This document shows, piece by piece, positions 37,700 to 46,544 of a stretch of 64,000 bases of DNA. The position numbers and the translations under genes are program-made. The stretch comes from Flammeovirga sp. SJP92. GTDB taxonomy: Bacteria > Bacteroidota > Bacteroidia > Cytophagales > Flammeovirgaceae. The notes beneath the pieces are model-generated. The model made no database searches. It saw nothing but the letters and a program-made list of their open reading frames with translations, and was not told where the DNA came from. The DNA lies in NCBI RefSeq assembly GCF_001583495.1, contig NZ_LQAQ01000120.1, positions 48,279 through 112,278 of the forward strand, read 5' to 3'. The number at the start of each line of letters is the position of its first letter. The first letter of the stretch is position 1.

Positions 37700-37810
37700 T
37701 CAAACGTAGCGAGTTTAAAATCCTTGAGCCGAAAGGAATGAAATTTAACTTTTGATTTCAAAGCCTAGCTTCGTTTTTTCAGCCCTAAACTAAAATGAAG
37801 CTTGAAATGA
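37700..37810 (+). repeat. Copy A of a degenerate ~100-bp dispersed repeat
   Basis: This stretch shares blocks with the reverse complement of 56605-56712: TAGCGAGTT, then AATTTA-CTTTTGA-TTCAAAGCCT with single differences, GCTTCGTTTTT, and ACTAAAAT-AAG, all in the same order. No gene lies in either copy. Neither has transposase or clear terminal repeats. Confidence 0.5.
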
Positions 37811-38114
37811 GAACATAAAACACTAATAACCTCTCATTTAAATTAATTTTCCAAAAATGTGTTATTAAGAAGTTAAGAAAATCAGGTCTAAATAGCATTA
37901 GCAACCTGAATGTTAGCTACCTATAAATAAACTCAATAAATACTTTGTTATAAAAATATAATACAGTGTTACACATTAGCGATAGAAGTGTCTGTATATA
38001 TGGTTATATCCTATTCAGGAATATATAAATAATAAATGCTTGGGAGTAAATACTCCTTTTTTTTAAAATAGTAACACAACATTGTTACATAAACTACCTA
38101 ATTATAAATAGAAT
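37811..38114 (+). promoter_or_regulatory. Leader region of the micro-lipoprotein gene, with a terminator-like hairpin
   Basis: No gene from 37811. A terminator-like element (GGAGT 38043-38047, ACTCC 38052-38056, then eight T) stands only 50 nt before the ATG, and the palindrome GTAACA-N6-TGTTAC (38071-38088) follows it. The terminator may end a short upstream transcript or act as an attenuator. Confidence 0.4.
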
Positions 38115-38282
38115 ATGAAAAAGATCTTAATTGTTGTTGGAATGATTGCCTTAGGTTTAACGTCTTGTTCACAGTGTGAGTCAGTAATATGTTCTCAATG
38201 CTTAGAGGAATTAGGAGACTGTGCAAGTGAGCCGGCTCATAAAGAGTTTTGCCCTGCTAGGGAAGAAGGAGAGGTTTATTAG
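38115..38282 (+). CDS. Cysteine-rich micro-lipoprotein (55 aa), unknown function
   Basis: Small gene starting MKKILIVVGMIALGLTSCSQ, a textbook lipoprotein signal with lipobox LTSC (acylated Cys18). The mature part is only 38 residues and carries five further Cys (21, 26, 29, 36, 46), with CxxC at 26-29, and several acidic residues. This pattern could bind a metal or form disulfides; no family is recognised. It stands alone, downstream of a terminator-like hairpin. Coding status rests on the clear signal peptide and sensible frame. Confidence 0.65.
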   Translation: MKKILIVVGMIALGLTSCSQCESVICSQCLEELGDCASEPAHKEFCPAREEGEVY

Positions 38283-38499
38283 AAGAGTGATTTGCAGTAC
38301 CCTTCACCTTGTTAATGCTCCTCTTGTATTTTAAATAATTTGATAGGCAAAATGAAAAGAGGAAGAAAGCTTAGAAATAGCATTTTATTAGGTTGAATAT
38401 CTCAGTATTGGGATTGGCTTAAGGAAGATTCTGCTGATTTATCGGAGAAATTTTCAAATCAATTTATGAGTGACACTAAATATTGTATGGGCAAAGAAT

Positions 38500-38532
38500 C
38501 AAAAAAAGGCACTAAATAAATAGTGCCTTTTC
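38500..38532 (-). terminator. Terminator of the - strand winged-helix gene
   Basis: Perfect 11-bp stem AAAAGGCACTA (38504-38514) with TAGTGCCTTTT (38521-38531). On the - strand it is followed by seven T (38501-38507 read in reverse), 14 nt after the stop of the gene at 38546. Confidence 0.88.
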
Positions 38533-38545
38533 CGCAGTCAGTAGT

Positions 38546-38794
38546 CTATGCCGTAGCATATTCTAATAAGTCTTTTGCTTTTTCGTTACCTAGGGAAGTG
38601 ATCTGGGCAAAAATACCTTTTGGGCTCTTCTCGATAGAGTGTACATAACCTCTGTCATGCAACTCATCAATCATTTGTTCCAGTTCCGGTGTTGATGCTT
38701 TGATTCCAAATTGACGGACAATTGTCTGAAGGGATGTCCCGTAGTTAAGGCAAATACCTGCTAATAGTTTAGTAATTTTAGATTCAGTTGACAT
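38546..38794 (-). CDS. Small winged-helix-like protein (82 aa)
   Basis: Predicted DNA-binding protein of 82 residues. Helix-turn-helix and wing elements can be traced: ITKLLAGICLNYGTSLQTIVRQFGIKASTPELEQMIDELHDRGYVHSIE, then a beta-hairpin (GIFAQITSLGNEKAKDLL). It resembles the 75-residue protein at 40193-40420 in length, helix order and the phrase AS-x-x-EL; the two are probably paralogues. No signal peptide. Its targets are unknown. Confidence 0.6.
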   Translation of the reverse strand: MSTESKITKLLAGICLNYGTSLQTIVRQFGIKASTPELEQMIDELHDRGYVHSIEKSPKGIFAQITSLGNEKAKDLLEYATA

Positions 38795-39097
38795 GTTTTA
38801 CTTGGTAATTTCAATAAATAGTGTGTCCACAATAATATTCATTAATATTTAATTAGGAAAATGAGTTAAGTCACTTTTAAAAGAATTTGCTAATAAATAA
38901 GAGATTTAACAGTATTGTTTTAAAATATTTACCAAATGCAATGCAAATTTCATCAAAATAGTTGTACTAAAAGTTGAACTGATTGTATTGTTTAGCTCAG
39001 AGGTAACATTTATAACCTGCTGATTGTAATGTTAATACAAGTACTCGTGAAATGACTCGTTTATATTTTAAAACCAATTTTTAAATACGACAATCTT
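38795..39097. other. Intergenic region between divergent small genes
   Basis: About 300 AT-rich bases separating the - strand winged-helix gene from the + strand small membrane protein gene; it should carry both promoters. I see no clear consensus promoter, repeat or further gene. Confidence 0.4.
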
Positions 39098-39304
39098 ATG
39101 AAACATAACAGCCGTTTTCTTTTAATACTGTCAAGTATTATTTTATTGATATTTTTTGAAGGAGAAACCCTCAAACAAAGTTTAGGGTGGAACATTGATA
39201 AGCATAGTACGATGCTTTCAGAATGGTTTTTTTCGGATAACTCAAAGATGACTACAGAGGTTGAACTTGAAAAAAATGAATCAAATTCTAGTAATTCATA
39301 TTAG
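39098..39304 (+). CDS. Small single-pass membrane or secreted protein (68 aa), unknown
   Basis: Starts MKHNSRFLLILSSIILLIFF, a positively charged N terminus and one hydrophobic helix that can be a signal anchor. The remaining 45 residues are polar, rich in Glu, Asn and Ser, without Cys. No family is recognised. The next gene, also secreted, starts 83 nt downstream in the same direction, so they may share a transcript. Confidence 0.5.
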   Translation: MKHNSRFLLILSSIILLIFFEGETLKQSLGWNIDKHSTMLSEWFFSDNSKMTTEVELEKNESNSSNSY

Positions 39305-39387
39305 AAAAGTAAAAATACCCAGATTGGGAACTAAAAGCGTGAGAATGGAATTGATTAGTTATAATGGTTAGCTAATTCCTTGGAAAT

Positions 39388-39834
39388 ATGATAATTAGAT
39401 GCATTCTCTCTGTTTTATTTTTTATACATACATTCAATGCTGATGCACAGTCAGATCATGCAGAAGCAACAGGCTATCTTGATTACTTTGTAGCGACGTA
39501 TAATACATATGAGGTAGCAGAAGATGACTCTATTCTTTTTATTAAAGATGGTGCTTATATCAGCAAAGAAGAAGTCTATTTGAACTATCAGGTAGAAGTT
39601 AACCCACAAGATGATTTCAACAAGCAAGAAGAGTTTTATAGATTCCTAATTCAAACGGTGCAACACCCTTTAGAAGAAGAGGCTTTTGAGTTGCAGATAT
39701 ATGCTGTAGATTATCACCTAACGATTAGATATTTATTTGAAGATGACTCCTATTTATTGATTAAGAAAAACGCTCACCTAGAACAAGAAGCCATTTATTT
39801 CAATAAAGATAAAAAGATGGTAAAGAAATTATAA
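39388..39834 (+). CDS. Secreted acidic protein of unknown function (148 aa)
   Basis: Signal peptide MIIRCILSVLFFIHTFNADAQ followed by about 127 residues, strongly acidic, alternating short beta strands and helices (YLDYFVATYNTYEVAEDDSILFI, LQIYAVDYHLTIRYLFEDDSYLLI). No Cys in the mature part and no known motif. Probably periplasmic or surface-exposed. It follows a small membrane protein gene on the same strand. Confidence 0.65.
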   Translation: MIIRCILSVLFFIHTFNADAQSDHAEATGYLDYFVATYNTYEVAEDDSILFIKDGAYISKEEVYLNYQVEVNPQDDFNKQEEFYRFLIQTVQHPLEEEAFELQIYAVDYHLTIRYLFEDDSYLLIKKNAHLEQEAIYFNKDKKMVKKL

Positions 39835-39862
39835 GAGGAAATGCTGGTAGGAGAAATACATT

Positions 39863-39901
39863 AGCGACAAAATCGCCAAAAAAATCTTTGATTTCGTCGC
39901 T
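39863..39901. other. Hairpin in the gap before the second winged-helix gene
   Basis: AGCGACAAAATC (39863-39874) pairs with GATTTCGTCGCT (39890-39901) with one mismatch. It lies 28 nt after a stop codon and has no T-run; possibly an mRNA 3'-end structure. The rest of the gap to 40192 shows nothing recognisable. Confidence 0.45.
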
Positions 39902-40192
39902 TGAATGTACAATTGCACTTCAAAATTATCAATTTATTGGGGTTTTTCAAACGAGTTTTAATAAAGATAATTTCAACCGGACTATAATGGTATGAATTTG
40001 AACGAATTGTATTTCAGAGAAAATCCTGTATAACATATTTAAGATTAAATTTTCATTTTTAAAGAGAAAGTTGGGGTGAGAGTGTATCCTTTTTTTGTTA
40101 ATGCACGTTTATTTAGATAAGTACTTAGAGAACTAGGTCAGAACAAGCATTTGGGCCTTTTAGTACCAGTAATAAATAAACTAAATAAGGTG

Positions 40193-40420
40193 ATGAGTAT
40201 ACAATATAAATCTCTACAGATTGTAAAAGCTCTTGAACCAGGGGCTTATCATTCCATACTAGTATTAGCCAAAACATTAGGACTAACAGCTTCAATACAT
40301 GAGTTGAAAAGAATCACTCATACTTTATGTAGAAACGGTCTCATTGAAGCCAAGGAAGAGAAAGATGACATTAAAATAATATTGACTGAAGAAGGAATTG
40401 AAGTATTGCCCTTCCTCTAA
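40193..40420 (+). CDS. Small winged-helix-like protein (75 aa)
   Basis: Begins MSIQYKSLQIVKALEPG at the ATG 40193; a TTG 42 nt earlier would add a 14-residue leader and is less likely. Helices and wing: YHSILVLAKTLGLTASIHELKRITHTLCRNGLIEAK then DDIKIILTEEGIEVL. It aligns by eye with the 82-residue protein at 38546-38794. Both lack an effector domain, suggesting small DNA-binding or protein-interaction modules. Function unknown. Confidence 0.6.
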   Translation: MSIQYKSLQIVKALEPGAYHSILVLAKTLGLTASIHELKRITHTLCRNGLIEAKEEKDDIKIILTEEGIEVLPFL

Positions 40421-40437
40421 AACCGAAAAAGAATTTT

Positions 40438-40463
40438 AAAAAGGAGTTTATCTCCTTTTTTTT
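40438..40463 (+). terminator. Terminator after the second winged-helix gene
   Basis: AAAAAGGAG (40438-40446) pairs with CTCCTTTTT (40452-40460), loop TTTAT, ending in a T-run, 18 nt after the stop codon. Confidence 0.85.
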
Positions 40464-40734
40464 ATGCGTAATATTTCATCTCTTAAATGAAAAAAGAAAA
40501 ATGCTCTTCTATTCATTTTCGAGTTGAGTTGAAAAATGTGTTTTTAATTTTATACTGATTATTGTATTTAATAATATGATAATCAGTTGGTTATAAAATT
40601 ATGTAGACTTGATGTAAACTATAGAATTTTGATTGTAGACTTCATTTATGCCTTTGTTTTAAGAGGATTAAGAAGTGGCCTCTATACATTTGTAGACGAA
40701 ATGAAAAATAGAAATCAAACGAATCAAGTCTAAT
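40464..40734 (+). promoter_or_regulatory. Upstream region of the GH30-GH3 operon
   Basis: Contains a -7-like word TACATTTG at 40685-40692 (no well-spaced TTG at -33 seen) and three copies of TGTAGAC at 40602-40608, 40634-40640 and 40691-40697, the last one next to the -7 word. These could be operator half-sites. No gene is present. Confidence 0.35.
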
Positions 40735-42222
40735 ATGAAAAAGCAAATAAGCAATATTCTAAAGGCTATTATAGCTCCTGTAGTATTTACAGCATGTGTT
40801 CAATCCAATGCGGTAAATGAGGAAACTAAAACAGTGGAGGAAGTAAAAGCTCCTTTAGCTCTTAAGGAAGTGAAAATTGTAACTACTGCTTCAAATACTA
40901 AGCATAGGCTTTCTGAAACAGGAAAAGAAACTTTTAAGAAAGCGGACCAACCAAGAGAAGATGAAGTTTCAGTTTTTGTAAACCCCAATAAATCATTTCA
41001 AACTTTTATGGGTATCGGCGGTGCCATAACAGATGCATCAGCTGAAGTTTGGGCCAAATTGCCAAAAGACAAGCAAGATGAATTAATCAAAGCATATTAT
41101 ACTGAAGATGGTATTAAATATTCTCTTTTAAGAACAACAATTCACAGTAGTGATTTCTCTCCTTATTCTTACACTTATATTGAAGAAGGTGATAAGGAAT
41201 TAAAGACATTTTCGATCAAGCATGATTTGGAGTTCAGAATCCCAATGATGAAAAGAGCCATTGCCTCAAGTGGTGGTCAATTGACTACATATGCTTCACC
41301 ATGGTCGCCTCCAGCATTTATGAAAGGTAAAAAAGACATGTTGAAAGGGGGAACTCTTCAACCAGAATTCTATCAATCATGGGCCAATTATTATGTGAAA
41401 TTTATTGAGGAATATGAGAAACAAGGTATTCCAATGTGGGGTGTGACGATCCAAAATGAGCCTATGGCTACTCAAAAATGGGAGTCGTGTATTTATACTG
41501 CTGAGCAGGAAAGAGATTTTCTAAAGAATTACTTAGGACCTACATTTGAAAAGGCAGGAATGTCAGATAAAAATATTGTAGTTTGGGATCATAACCGTGA
41601 TTTGATTTCTCAAAGAGCCAATGTAATTTTTGAAGATCCTGAAGCTTCAAAATATGCTTGGGGTATTGGTATGCACTGGTATGAAAACTGGACTGGCGGT
41701 GAAGAAATGCAAAGAAACTTAGGGAACATCAGAGAATCATTCCCTGATAAAAATATCTTATTCACAGAGGGTTGCCAAGAAGGGTTTGATGCCAAGCACT
41801 ATCAGAGATGGAGTAATGGTGAGCGTTATGGACGTAATATGATCAATGATTTCAACCAAGGTACAGTAGGCTGGACAGACTGGAATATCTTGCTGGATCA
41901 AACTGGCGGTCCTAACCATGTCAACAACTTATGCTTTGCTCCAATCCATGCAGATGTTACAAAAGGTGAACTGATCTACACTCCTTCTTACTATTATATC
42001 GGCCACTTCTCAAAATATATCACTCCTGGAGCGAAAAGAGTAAGCACTACCACAAGCCGTAGTACTTTGATCAGTACATCATTCCAAAATGAAGATGGAT
42101 CTGTGGCAACAATTGTGATGAACGAAACAGATGAGCCGATCAAATACAACTTTATTGTGGGAGAAAAGGAAGTTCATGCAGAAATTCCAGCACACGCCAT
42201 TCAAACATTGCTATATAAATAA
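40735..42222 (+). CDS. GH30-family beta-glucanase lipoprotein (likely endo-beta-1,6-glucanase)
   Basis: Glycoside hydrolase family 30 enzyme of 495 residues, tethered as a lipoprotein (lipobox FTAC, Cys21). Catalytic Glu242 lies in TIQNEPMATQKWESC (acid/base) and Glu345 in LFTEGCQEGF (nucleophile). FMGIGGAITDASAEVWAKL and YSLLRTTIHSSDFS are typical GH30 openings. The overall pattern resembles subfamily 3 beta-1,6-glucanases such as those in Bacteroides beta-1,6-glucan loci. A GH3 beta-glucosidase starts 15 nt downstream, so the pair probably converts beta-1,6-linked glucan, perhaps laminarin side chains, to glucose (inference). Confidence 0.9.
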   Translation: MKKQISNILKAIIAPVVFTACVQSNAVNEETKTVEEVKAPLALKEVKIVTTASNTKHRLSETGKETFKKADQPREDEVSVFVNPNKSFQTFMGIGGAITDASAEVWAKLPKDKQDELIKAYYTEDGIKYSLLRTTIHSSDFSPYSYTYIEEGDKELKTFSIKHDLEFRIPMMKRAIASSGGQLTTYASPWSPPAFMKGKKDMLKGGTLQPEFYQSWANYYVKFIEEYEKQGIPMWGVTIQNEPMATQKWESCIYTAEQERDFLKNYLGPTFEKAGMSDKNIVVWDHNRDLISQRANVIFEDPEASKYAWGIGMHWYENWTGGEEMQRNLGNIRESFPDKNILFTEGCQEGFDAKHYQRWSNGERYGRNMINDFNQGTVGWTDWNILLDQTGGPNHVNNLCFAPIHADVTKGELIYTPSYYYIGHFSKYITPGAKRVSTTTSRSTLISTSFQNEDGSVATIVMNETDEPIKYNFIVGEKEVHAEIPAHAIQTLLYK

Positions 42223-42237
42223 AACAACATTACGAGT

Positions 42238-44493
42238 ATGAATAGAGTGAATAAATATGTAGCAGCACTGGTTATCATGCCAGTGCTTGCACTTAGCAGT
42301 CAGCTTTTTGCCCAAAATAAAAACGAACTAGATAAAAAAGTGGAAGAAATCTTCAATCAACTGACATTAGAGGAGAAAATTGGACAGATGATTCAAATTG
42401 CCTCCACCAATGGAGATGATGTACCGGATTATGTCATTGAGGCCATAAAAGAAGGCCGAGTGGGATCAATCCTCAATGCAGGTACACCTAAAGCCATTGA
42501 AAAAATTCAAAAAATTGTAGCCAAGGAAAGTCCTAATAAAATACCATTGATTATTGGAAGAGACGTTATTCATGGATACAAAACGATCTTTCCAATTCCA
42601 TTAGGACAAGCGGCTTCATGGAATAGAGATTTAGTAGAAAAAGGTGCAAACATTGCAGGCAAAGAAGCTTACGATGAAGGTATCAATTGGACTTTTGCAC
42701 CAATGATTGATATCAGTAGAGACCCACGATGGGGAAGAATAGCAGAATCTTTAGGGGAAGATCCTTATTTAACAGCAGAATTGGGAGCGGCAATGGTTGT
42801 TGGTTTCCAGGGCAATGAACTTTCAGATGAGGAAGGAAGAATAGCGGCATGTGCCAAACATTTTATAGGTTATGGTGCCACAGAAAATGGTAAAGATTAT
42901 AATGCTGTTTCAATTCCAGATTATCAATTGTGGAACACCTATTTACCTCCATTCAAAGCAGCAGTTGACGCAGGAGTAGGTACTTTTATGACCGCTTTCA
43001 ATGACATCAACGGAATACCCGCTTCAGCTAATCAGTTTTTATTAAAAGAAGTGCTGAGAGAGCAATGGAAATTTGATGGATTTGTGGTGAGTGATTGGGA
43101 ATCGATGTCACAAATGATCAATCAAGGATACAGCGAAAACCTTCGAGATGTAGCATTACAATCAGCTTCATCTCAATTGGATATGGAAATGGTTTCAACT
43201 TCTTATCAAAAGCATTTGAAAGAATTGATAGAAAGCGGAGAAGTGGATATAGAGGTGGTCAACAATGCAGTCAAGAATATTTTAAAGGTAAAAGTAGCAT
43301 TAGGTTTATTTGATAAAGACTACAAGGGGGTACCGAAGAATACCGCAATTTTAAGTGATACCCATAAAGCAGAAGCAAAAAAAATGGCTATTGAAAGTTT
43401 AGTTTTATTGAAAAATGAAAATGTACTTCCTCTAAAAATAGACCATCAGAAAATCGGCATTGTAGGGCCTTTGGCAGATGCTCCAGCCGAACAAGTAGGA
43501 ACGTGGTCATTGGATGCGGTGATTGATCAAGTGGAAACACCATTGAACGCCTTCCAAAAAGCGTATGGTGATCAAATTGTTTTTGCTCAAGGACTAAAAA
43601 GTGCAAGATCGAATGATACAGCACAAATCTCATCTACGATTGAGGCCTTGAAAGGGGTGAAAGACGTTATTGTTTTTGCAGGTGAAGATGCCGTTTTATC
43701 AGGTGAAGGGCACAGTAGAGCATTTATCGACTTGCCGGGAGCACAAGAAGAATTAATCACGGCATTAGCAGAAGCGGATAAAAATATCATTTTGGTTGTG
43801 CAAGCGGGTAGACCGCTGACATTGGGTGCTGTTGAAAATAAAGTGAAAGCAATCCTTTATGCATGGCATCCAGGAACTATGGGTGGCCCTGCTATTTTAG
43901 ATGTTGTGTCTGGTAAAGTTTCTCCTTCGGGAAAACTGCCTGTTACTTTCCCAAGAACTTTAGGTCAGGTGCCTATTTATTATTCATCCATCGAATCAGG
44001 ACGTCCGGCCAATCCAGATATGTTAGGAATTCCTACGGGAACACCACTTGATCCGGTGGGCTTGACCAATAATTATTTAGATGTATCTGTAACGCCAGCT
44101 TATGCGTTTGGCTATGGTTTATCTTATACTACATTCACTATTTCAAAACCTGATTTTTCTAATTTGGAATTGACTAAGGGAGATAAAATTACGGTTACTG
44201 TAGAAGTGAAAAATACAGGAAAACAAGAAGGAGCAGAGGTTGTTCAATTGTATATCCGTGATAAAGTAGCCTCTTATATGCGACCAAAATTAGAGTTAAA
44301 AGGTTTTGAGAAGGTATATCTAAAACCAGGAGAGAAGAAGTCCGTTACTTTTGAAATTGGAGATGATCAATTGTCTTTCTATGATAAAAATGGCAATGTA
44401 TTATTAGAAAAAGGGAAGTTCGAAATTTTCGTTGGAAATGCTTCAGATAATCTCAATTCTGAGATCATTACTTTAAAAGAAATTAAACAATAG
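42238..44493 (+). CDS. GH3 beta-glucosidase (BglX type), periplasmic
   Basis: Exo-acting beta-glucosidase of 751 residues with a signal peptide ending LFAQ. The N-terminal TIM barrel includes the family block RDPRWGRIAESLGEDPYL, KHFIGYGATENGKDYN and nucleophile Asp286 in GFVVSDWESM. The second domain has GEDAVLSGEGHSRAFIDLPGAQ with a likely acid/base Glu and HPGTMGGPAILDVVSGKVSPSGKLPVTFPR. A C-terminal fibronectin-III-like domain ends the protein (VTVEVKNTGKQEGAEVVQLYIRD). It is co-transcribed with the GH30 gene and completes glucan breakdown in the periplasm. Confidence 0.95.
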   Translation: MNRVNKYVAALVIMPVLALSSQLFAQNKNELDKKVEEIFNQLTLEEKIGQMIQIASTNGDDVPDYVIEAIKEGRVGSILNAGTPKAIEKIQKIVAKESPNKIPLIIGRDVIHGYKTIFPIPLGQAASWNRDLVEKGANIAGKEAYDEGINWTFAPMIDISRDPRWGRIAESLGEDPYLTAELGAAMVVGFQGNELSDEEGRIAACAKHFIGYGATENGKDYNAVSIPDYQLWNTYLPPFKAAVDAGVGTFMTAFNDINGIPASANQFLLKEVLREQWKFDGFVVSDWESMSQMINQGYSENLRDVALQSASSQLDMEMVSTSYQKHLKELIESGEVDIEVVNNAVKNILKVKVALGLFDKDYKGVPKNTAILSDTHKAEAKKMAIESLVLLKNENVLPLKIDHQKIGIVGPLADAPAEQVGTWSLDAVIDQVETPLNAFQKAYGDQIVFAQGLKSARSNDTAQISSTIEALKGVKDVIVFAGEDAVLSGEGHSRAFIDLPGAQEELITALAEADKNIILVVQAGRPLTLGAVENKVKAILYAWHPGTMGGPAILDVVSGKVSPSGKLPVTFPRTLGQVPIYYSSIESGRPANPDMLGIPTGTPLDPVGLTNNYLDVSVTPAYAFGYGLSYTTFTISKPDFSNLELTKGDKITVTVEVKNTGKQEGAEVVQLYIRDKVASYMRPKLELKGFEKVYLKPGEKKSVTFEIGDDQLSFYDKNGNVLLEKGKFEIFVGNASDNLNSEIITLKEIKQ

Positions 44494-44548
44494 ATGATAA
44501 AGGCCTAGACTATTCGTTAGGCTACCTTAATTTTTTACCCATAAAAAA

Positions 44549-44586
44549 GCACAAGTCTGAAGCCATTGGTGTGACTTGTGTTTTTC
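44549..44586 (+). terminator. Terminator of the GH30-GH3 operon
   Basis: CACAAGTC (44550-44557) pairs with GACTTGTG (44573-44580), extendable outward by a wobble and A-T pairs, followed by a run of T. Confidence 0.75.
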
Positions 44587-44737
44587 TGTTTTGAATAGAA
44601 GTGAATTGGAAGATAAGTCATTTAGAGCTTGTTTGAAACATCAGGTTTTTCGTTATAAAAAATCAAAAAACCGATTTTAATGAATTTGATTTGTAATTTT
44701 AGACCTTAAAATCAATTCAATTACATTAAAAACAGCA

Positions 44738-46417
44738 ATGATCGATCAAAAAGTATTTACTTACAACACATTGAAAACACCTTTTTTTATACTACTTCTT
44801 TTTGCATTCAATAGCGGATATGCACAGTTATTACATCATAATCATCAACATTTTACGGAGCAAGATACGCTGAGAGGAAGTATCACACCAGAGAGAGCTT
44901 GGTGGGATTTAAAATACTATCATTTAGATATTGAGGTAGTACCGAACGAAAAGTTTATCAAGGGATCTAACACCATTGAGTATACAGTTATAAAAGAGCA
45001 TCAAGTGATACAAGTGGATTTGCAAGAACCTTTGAAGATTACAAAGGTGACGCAAGAGAATGATGAACTGAAGTTTGAGAGAAATGGAAATGCATTTTTT
45101 ATCGATCTAAAGAAAAAACAAAAAGTGGGTGACTATAACAGTATCAAAGTATTTTATGAAGGTCACCCAAAAGAGGCTGTGAAAGCTCCTTGGGATGGAG
45201 GATTTACATGGTCTAAAGATGAAAATGGAAATGATTTTATAGCAACTTCTTGTCAAGGTTTAGGCGCAAGTGTCTGGTGGCCTTTGAAAGATCATATGTA
45301 TGATGAAGTGGATTCAATGAAAATTTCTGTAGAAGTACCACAGCACTTGATGGATGTTTCTAATGGTCGTTTGATTAAAGTTGAAAAAAACAGAAAAAAG
45401 AAAACAAAGACATTCCATTGGTATGTGGATAACCCTATCAACAACTATGGAGTGAATGTGAATATTGGAGATTATGCTCACTTTGATGATAGTTATGATG
45501 GAGAGAAAGGGGAACTCACTTTAGACTATTATGTGTTGAAACCAAATGTGGAAAAAGCAAAAGTACAGTTTCAGCAGACGAAGAAAATGCTAGAAGCTTT
45601 TGAGCATTGGTTCGGACCTTATCCTTTTTATGAAGATGGTTTCAAATTGGTAGAAGTACCTTATTTAGGTATGGAGCATCAAAGTTCTGTGACGTATGGC
45701 AACAAGTTCCAAAACGGTTATTTAGGTAGAGATTTAAGTCAAACAGGATGGGGATTGAAGTTTGATTTTATCATTGTGCATGAAGCAGGACATGAGTGGT
45801 TTGCCAATAATATCACTGACAAAGACATTGCAGATATGTGGATTCATGAAAGCTTTACGGCTTATTCTGAATCATTGTTCTTAGATTATTTTTATGGAAA
45901 AGAGGCAGGACAAGAATATGTAAGAGGAACGCGCTCTAACATCCAAAATGACATTCCTGTGATTGGTATTTATTATGTGAATTCTGAAGGATCGGGAGAT
46001 ATGTATTACAAGGGTTCTAATATGTTGAATATGATCCGACAGATTGTAAATAATGATACTTTATGGTTGGAAATGTTGAGGGGTATGAACAAGACTTTTT
46101 ATCATAAAACTGTGGATACTAAAGAAATAGAGGGTTATATGATTGAAAAGTTAGGAAAAAATCTCTCTCCTATTTTTGATCAATATTTAAGGTCCACTAT
46201 TATTCCGACTTTTGAATTCAGAACAAATGCCGAATATGTTTTTTATCGTTTTACAAACTGTAATCCAAAGTTTGAGATGGAATTGGATATTGAAATCAAT
46301 GGAAAACATCAGAGAATTACATCCAAAAATGGTTGGCAGACCCTAAGAGCTGATGAAGAAATTAAGTCGCTGGAGGTAAATGATAATTACTATATCTCTG
46401 TGATGGAAATAAAATAA
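44738..46417 (+). CDS. M1-family zinc metallopeptidase (gluzincin), secreted
   Basis: Aminopeptidase-like metalloenzyme of 559 residues. The N terminus has a signal sequence ending YAQ. The N-terminal beta-sandwich is followed by the catalytic domain with zinc ligands His348 and His352 in HEAGHEW and Glu371 in HESFTAY (18 residues between the motifs), catalytic Glu349. The exopeptidase GAMEN motif appears as GMEHQSS, a variant common in Bacteroidota M1 proteins. The ARM-type C-terminal domain of larger M1 enzymes is missing or short. It stands alone; likely role is periplasmic peptide degradation. Confidence 0.9.
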   Translation: MIDQKVFTYNTLKTPFFILLLFAFNSGYAQLLHHNHQHFTEQDTLRGSITPERAWWDLKYYHLDIEVVPNEKFIKGSNTIEYTVIKEHQVIQVDLQEPLKITKVTQENDELKFERNGNAFFIDLKKKQKVGDYNSIKVFYEGHPKEAVKAPWDGGFTWSKDENGNDFIATSCQGLGASVWWPLKDHMYDEVDSMKISVEVPQHLMDVSNGRLIKVEKNRKKKTKTFHWYVDNPINNYGVNVNIGDYAHFDDSYDGEKGELTLDYYVLKPNVEKAKVQFQQTKKMLEAFEHWFGPYPFYEDGFKLVEVPYLGMEHQSSVTYGNKFQNGYLGRDLSQTGWGLKFDFIIVHEAGHEWFANNITDKDIADMWIHESFTAYSESLFLDYFYGKEAGQEYVRGTRSNIQNDIPVIGIYYVNSEGSGDMYYKGSNMLNMIRQIVNNDTLWLEMLRGMNKTFYHKTVDTKEIEGYMIEKLGKNLSPIFDQYLRSTIIPTFEFRTNAEYVFYRFTNCNPKFEMELDIEINGKHQRITSKNGWQTLRADEEIKSLEVNDNYYISVMEIK

Positions 46418-46431
46418 CTTGAAAAAAAACT

Positions 46432-46454
46432 TGAACGTACTTCTCATACGTTCA
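46432..46454. other. Perfect inverted repeat after the M1 peptidase gene
   Basis: TGAACGTA (46432-46439) faces TACGTTCA (46447-46454) with a 7-nt loop, 14 nt past the stop codon. No T-run follows directly; it may assist termination or be a protein-binding site. Confidence 0.45.
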
Positions 46455-46507
46455 CCTGATCTAAGTTTGTAGATGTTAAGGAATACAAGAAAAAAAGATC
46501 AGTAGAT

Positions 46508-46541
46508 GAGATGCTCTGTAATGCAGGGCATCTCCTTTTTT
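46508..46541 (+). terminator. Terminator of the M1 peptidase transcript
   Basis: GAGATGCTCTG (46508-46518) pairs with CAGGGCATCTC (46524-46534), one G-U pair, then six T. It stands in front of the convergent Crp/Fnr gene. Confidence 0.85.
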
Positions 46542-46544
46542 ATG

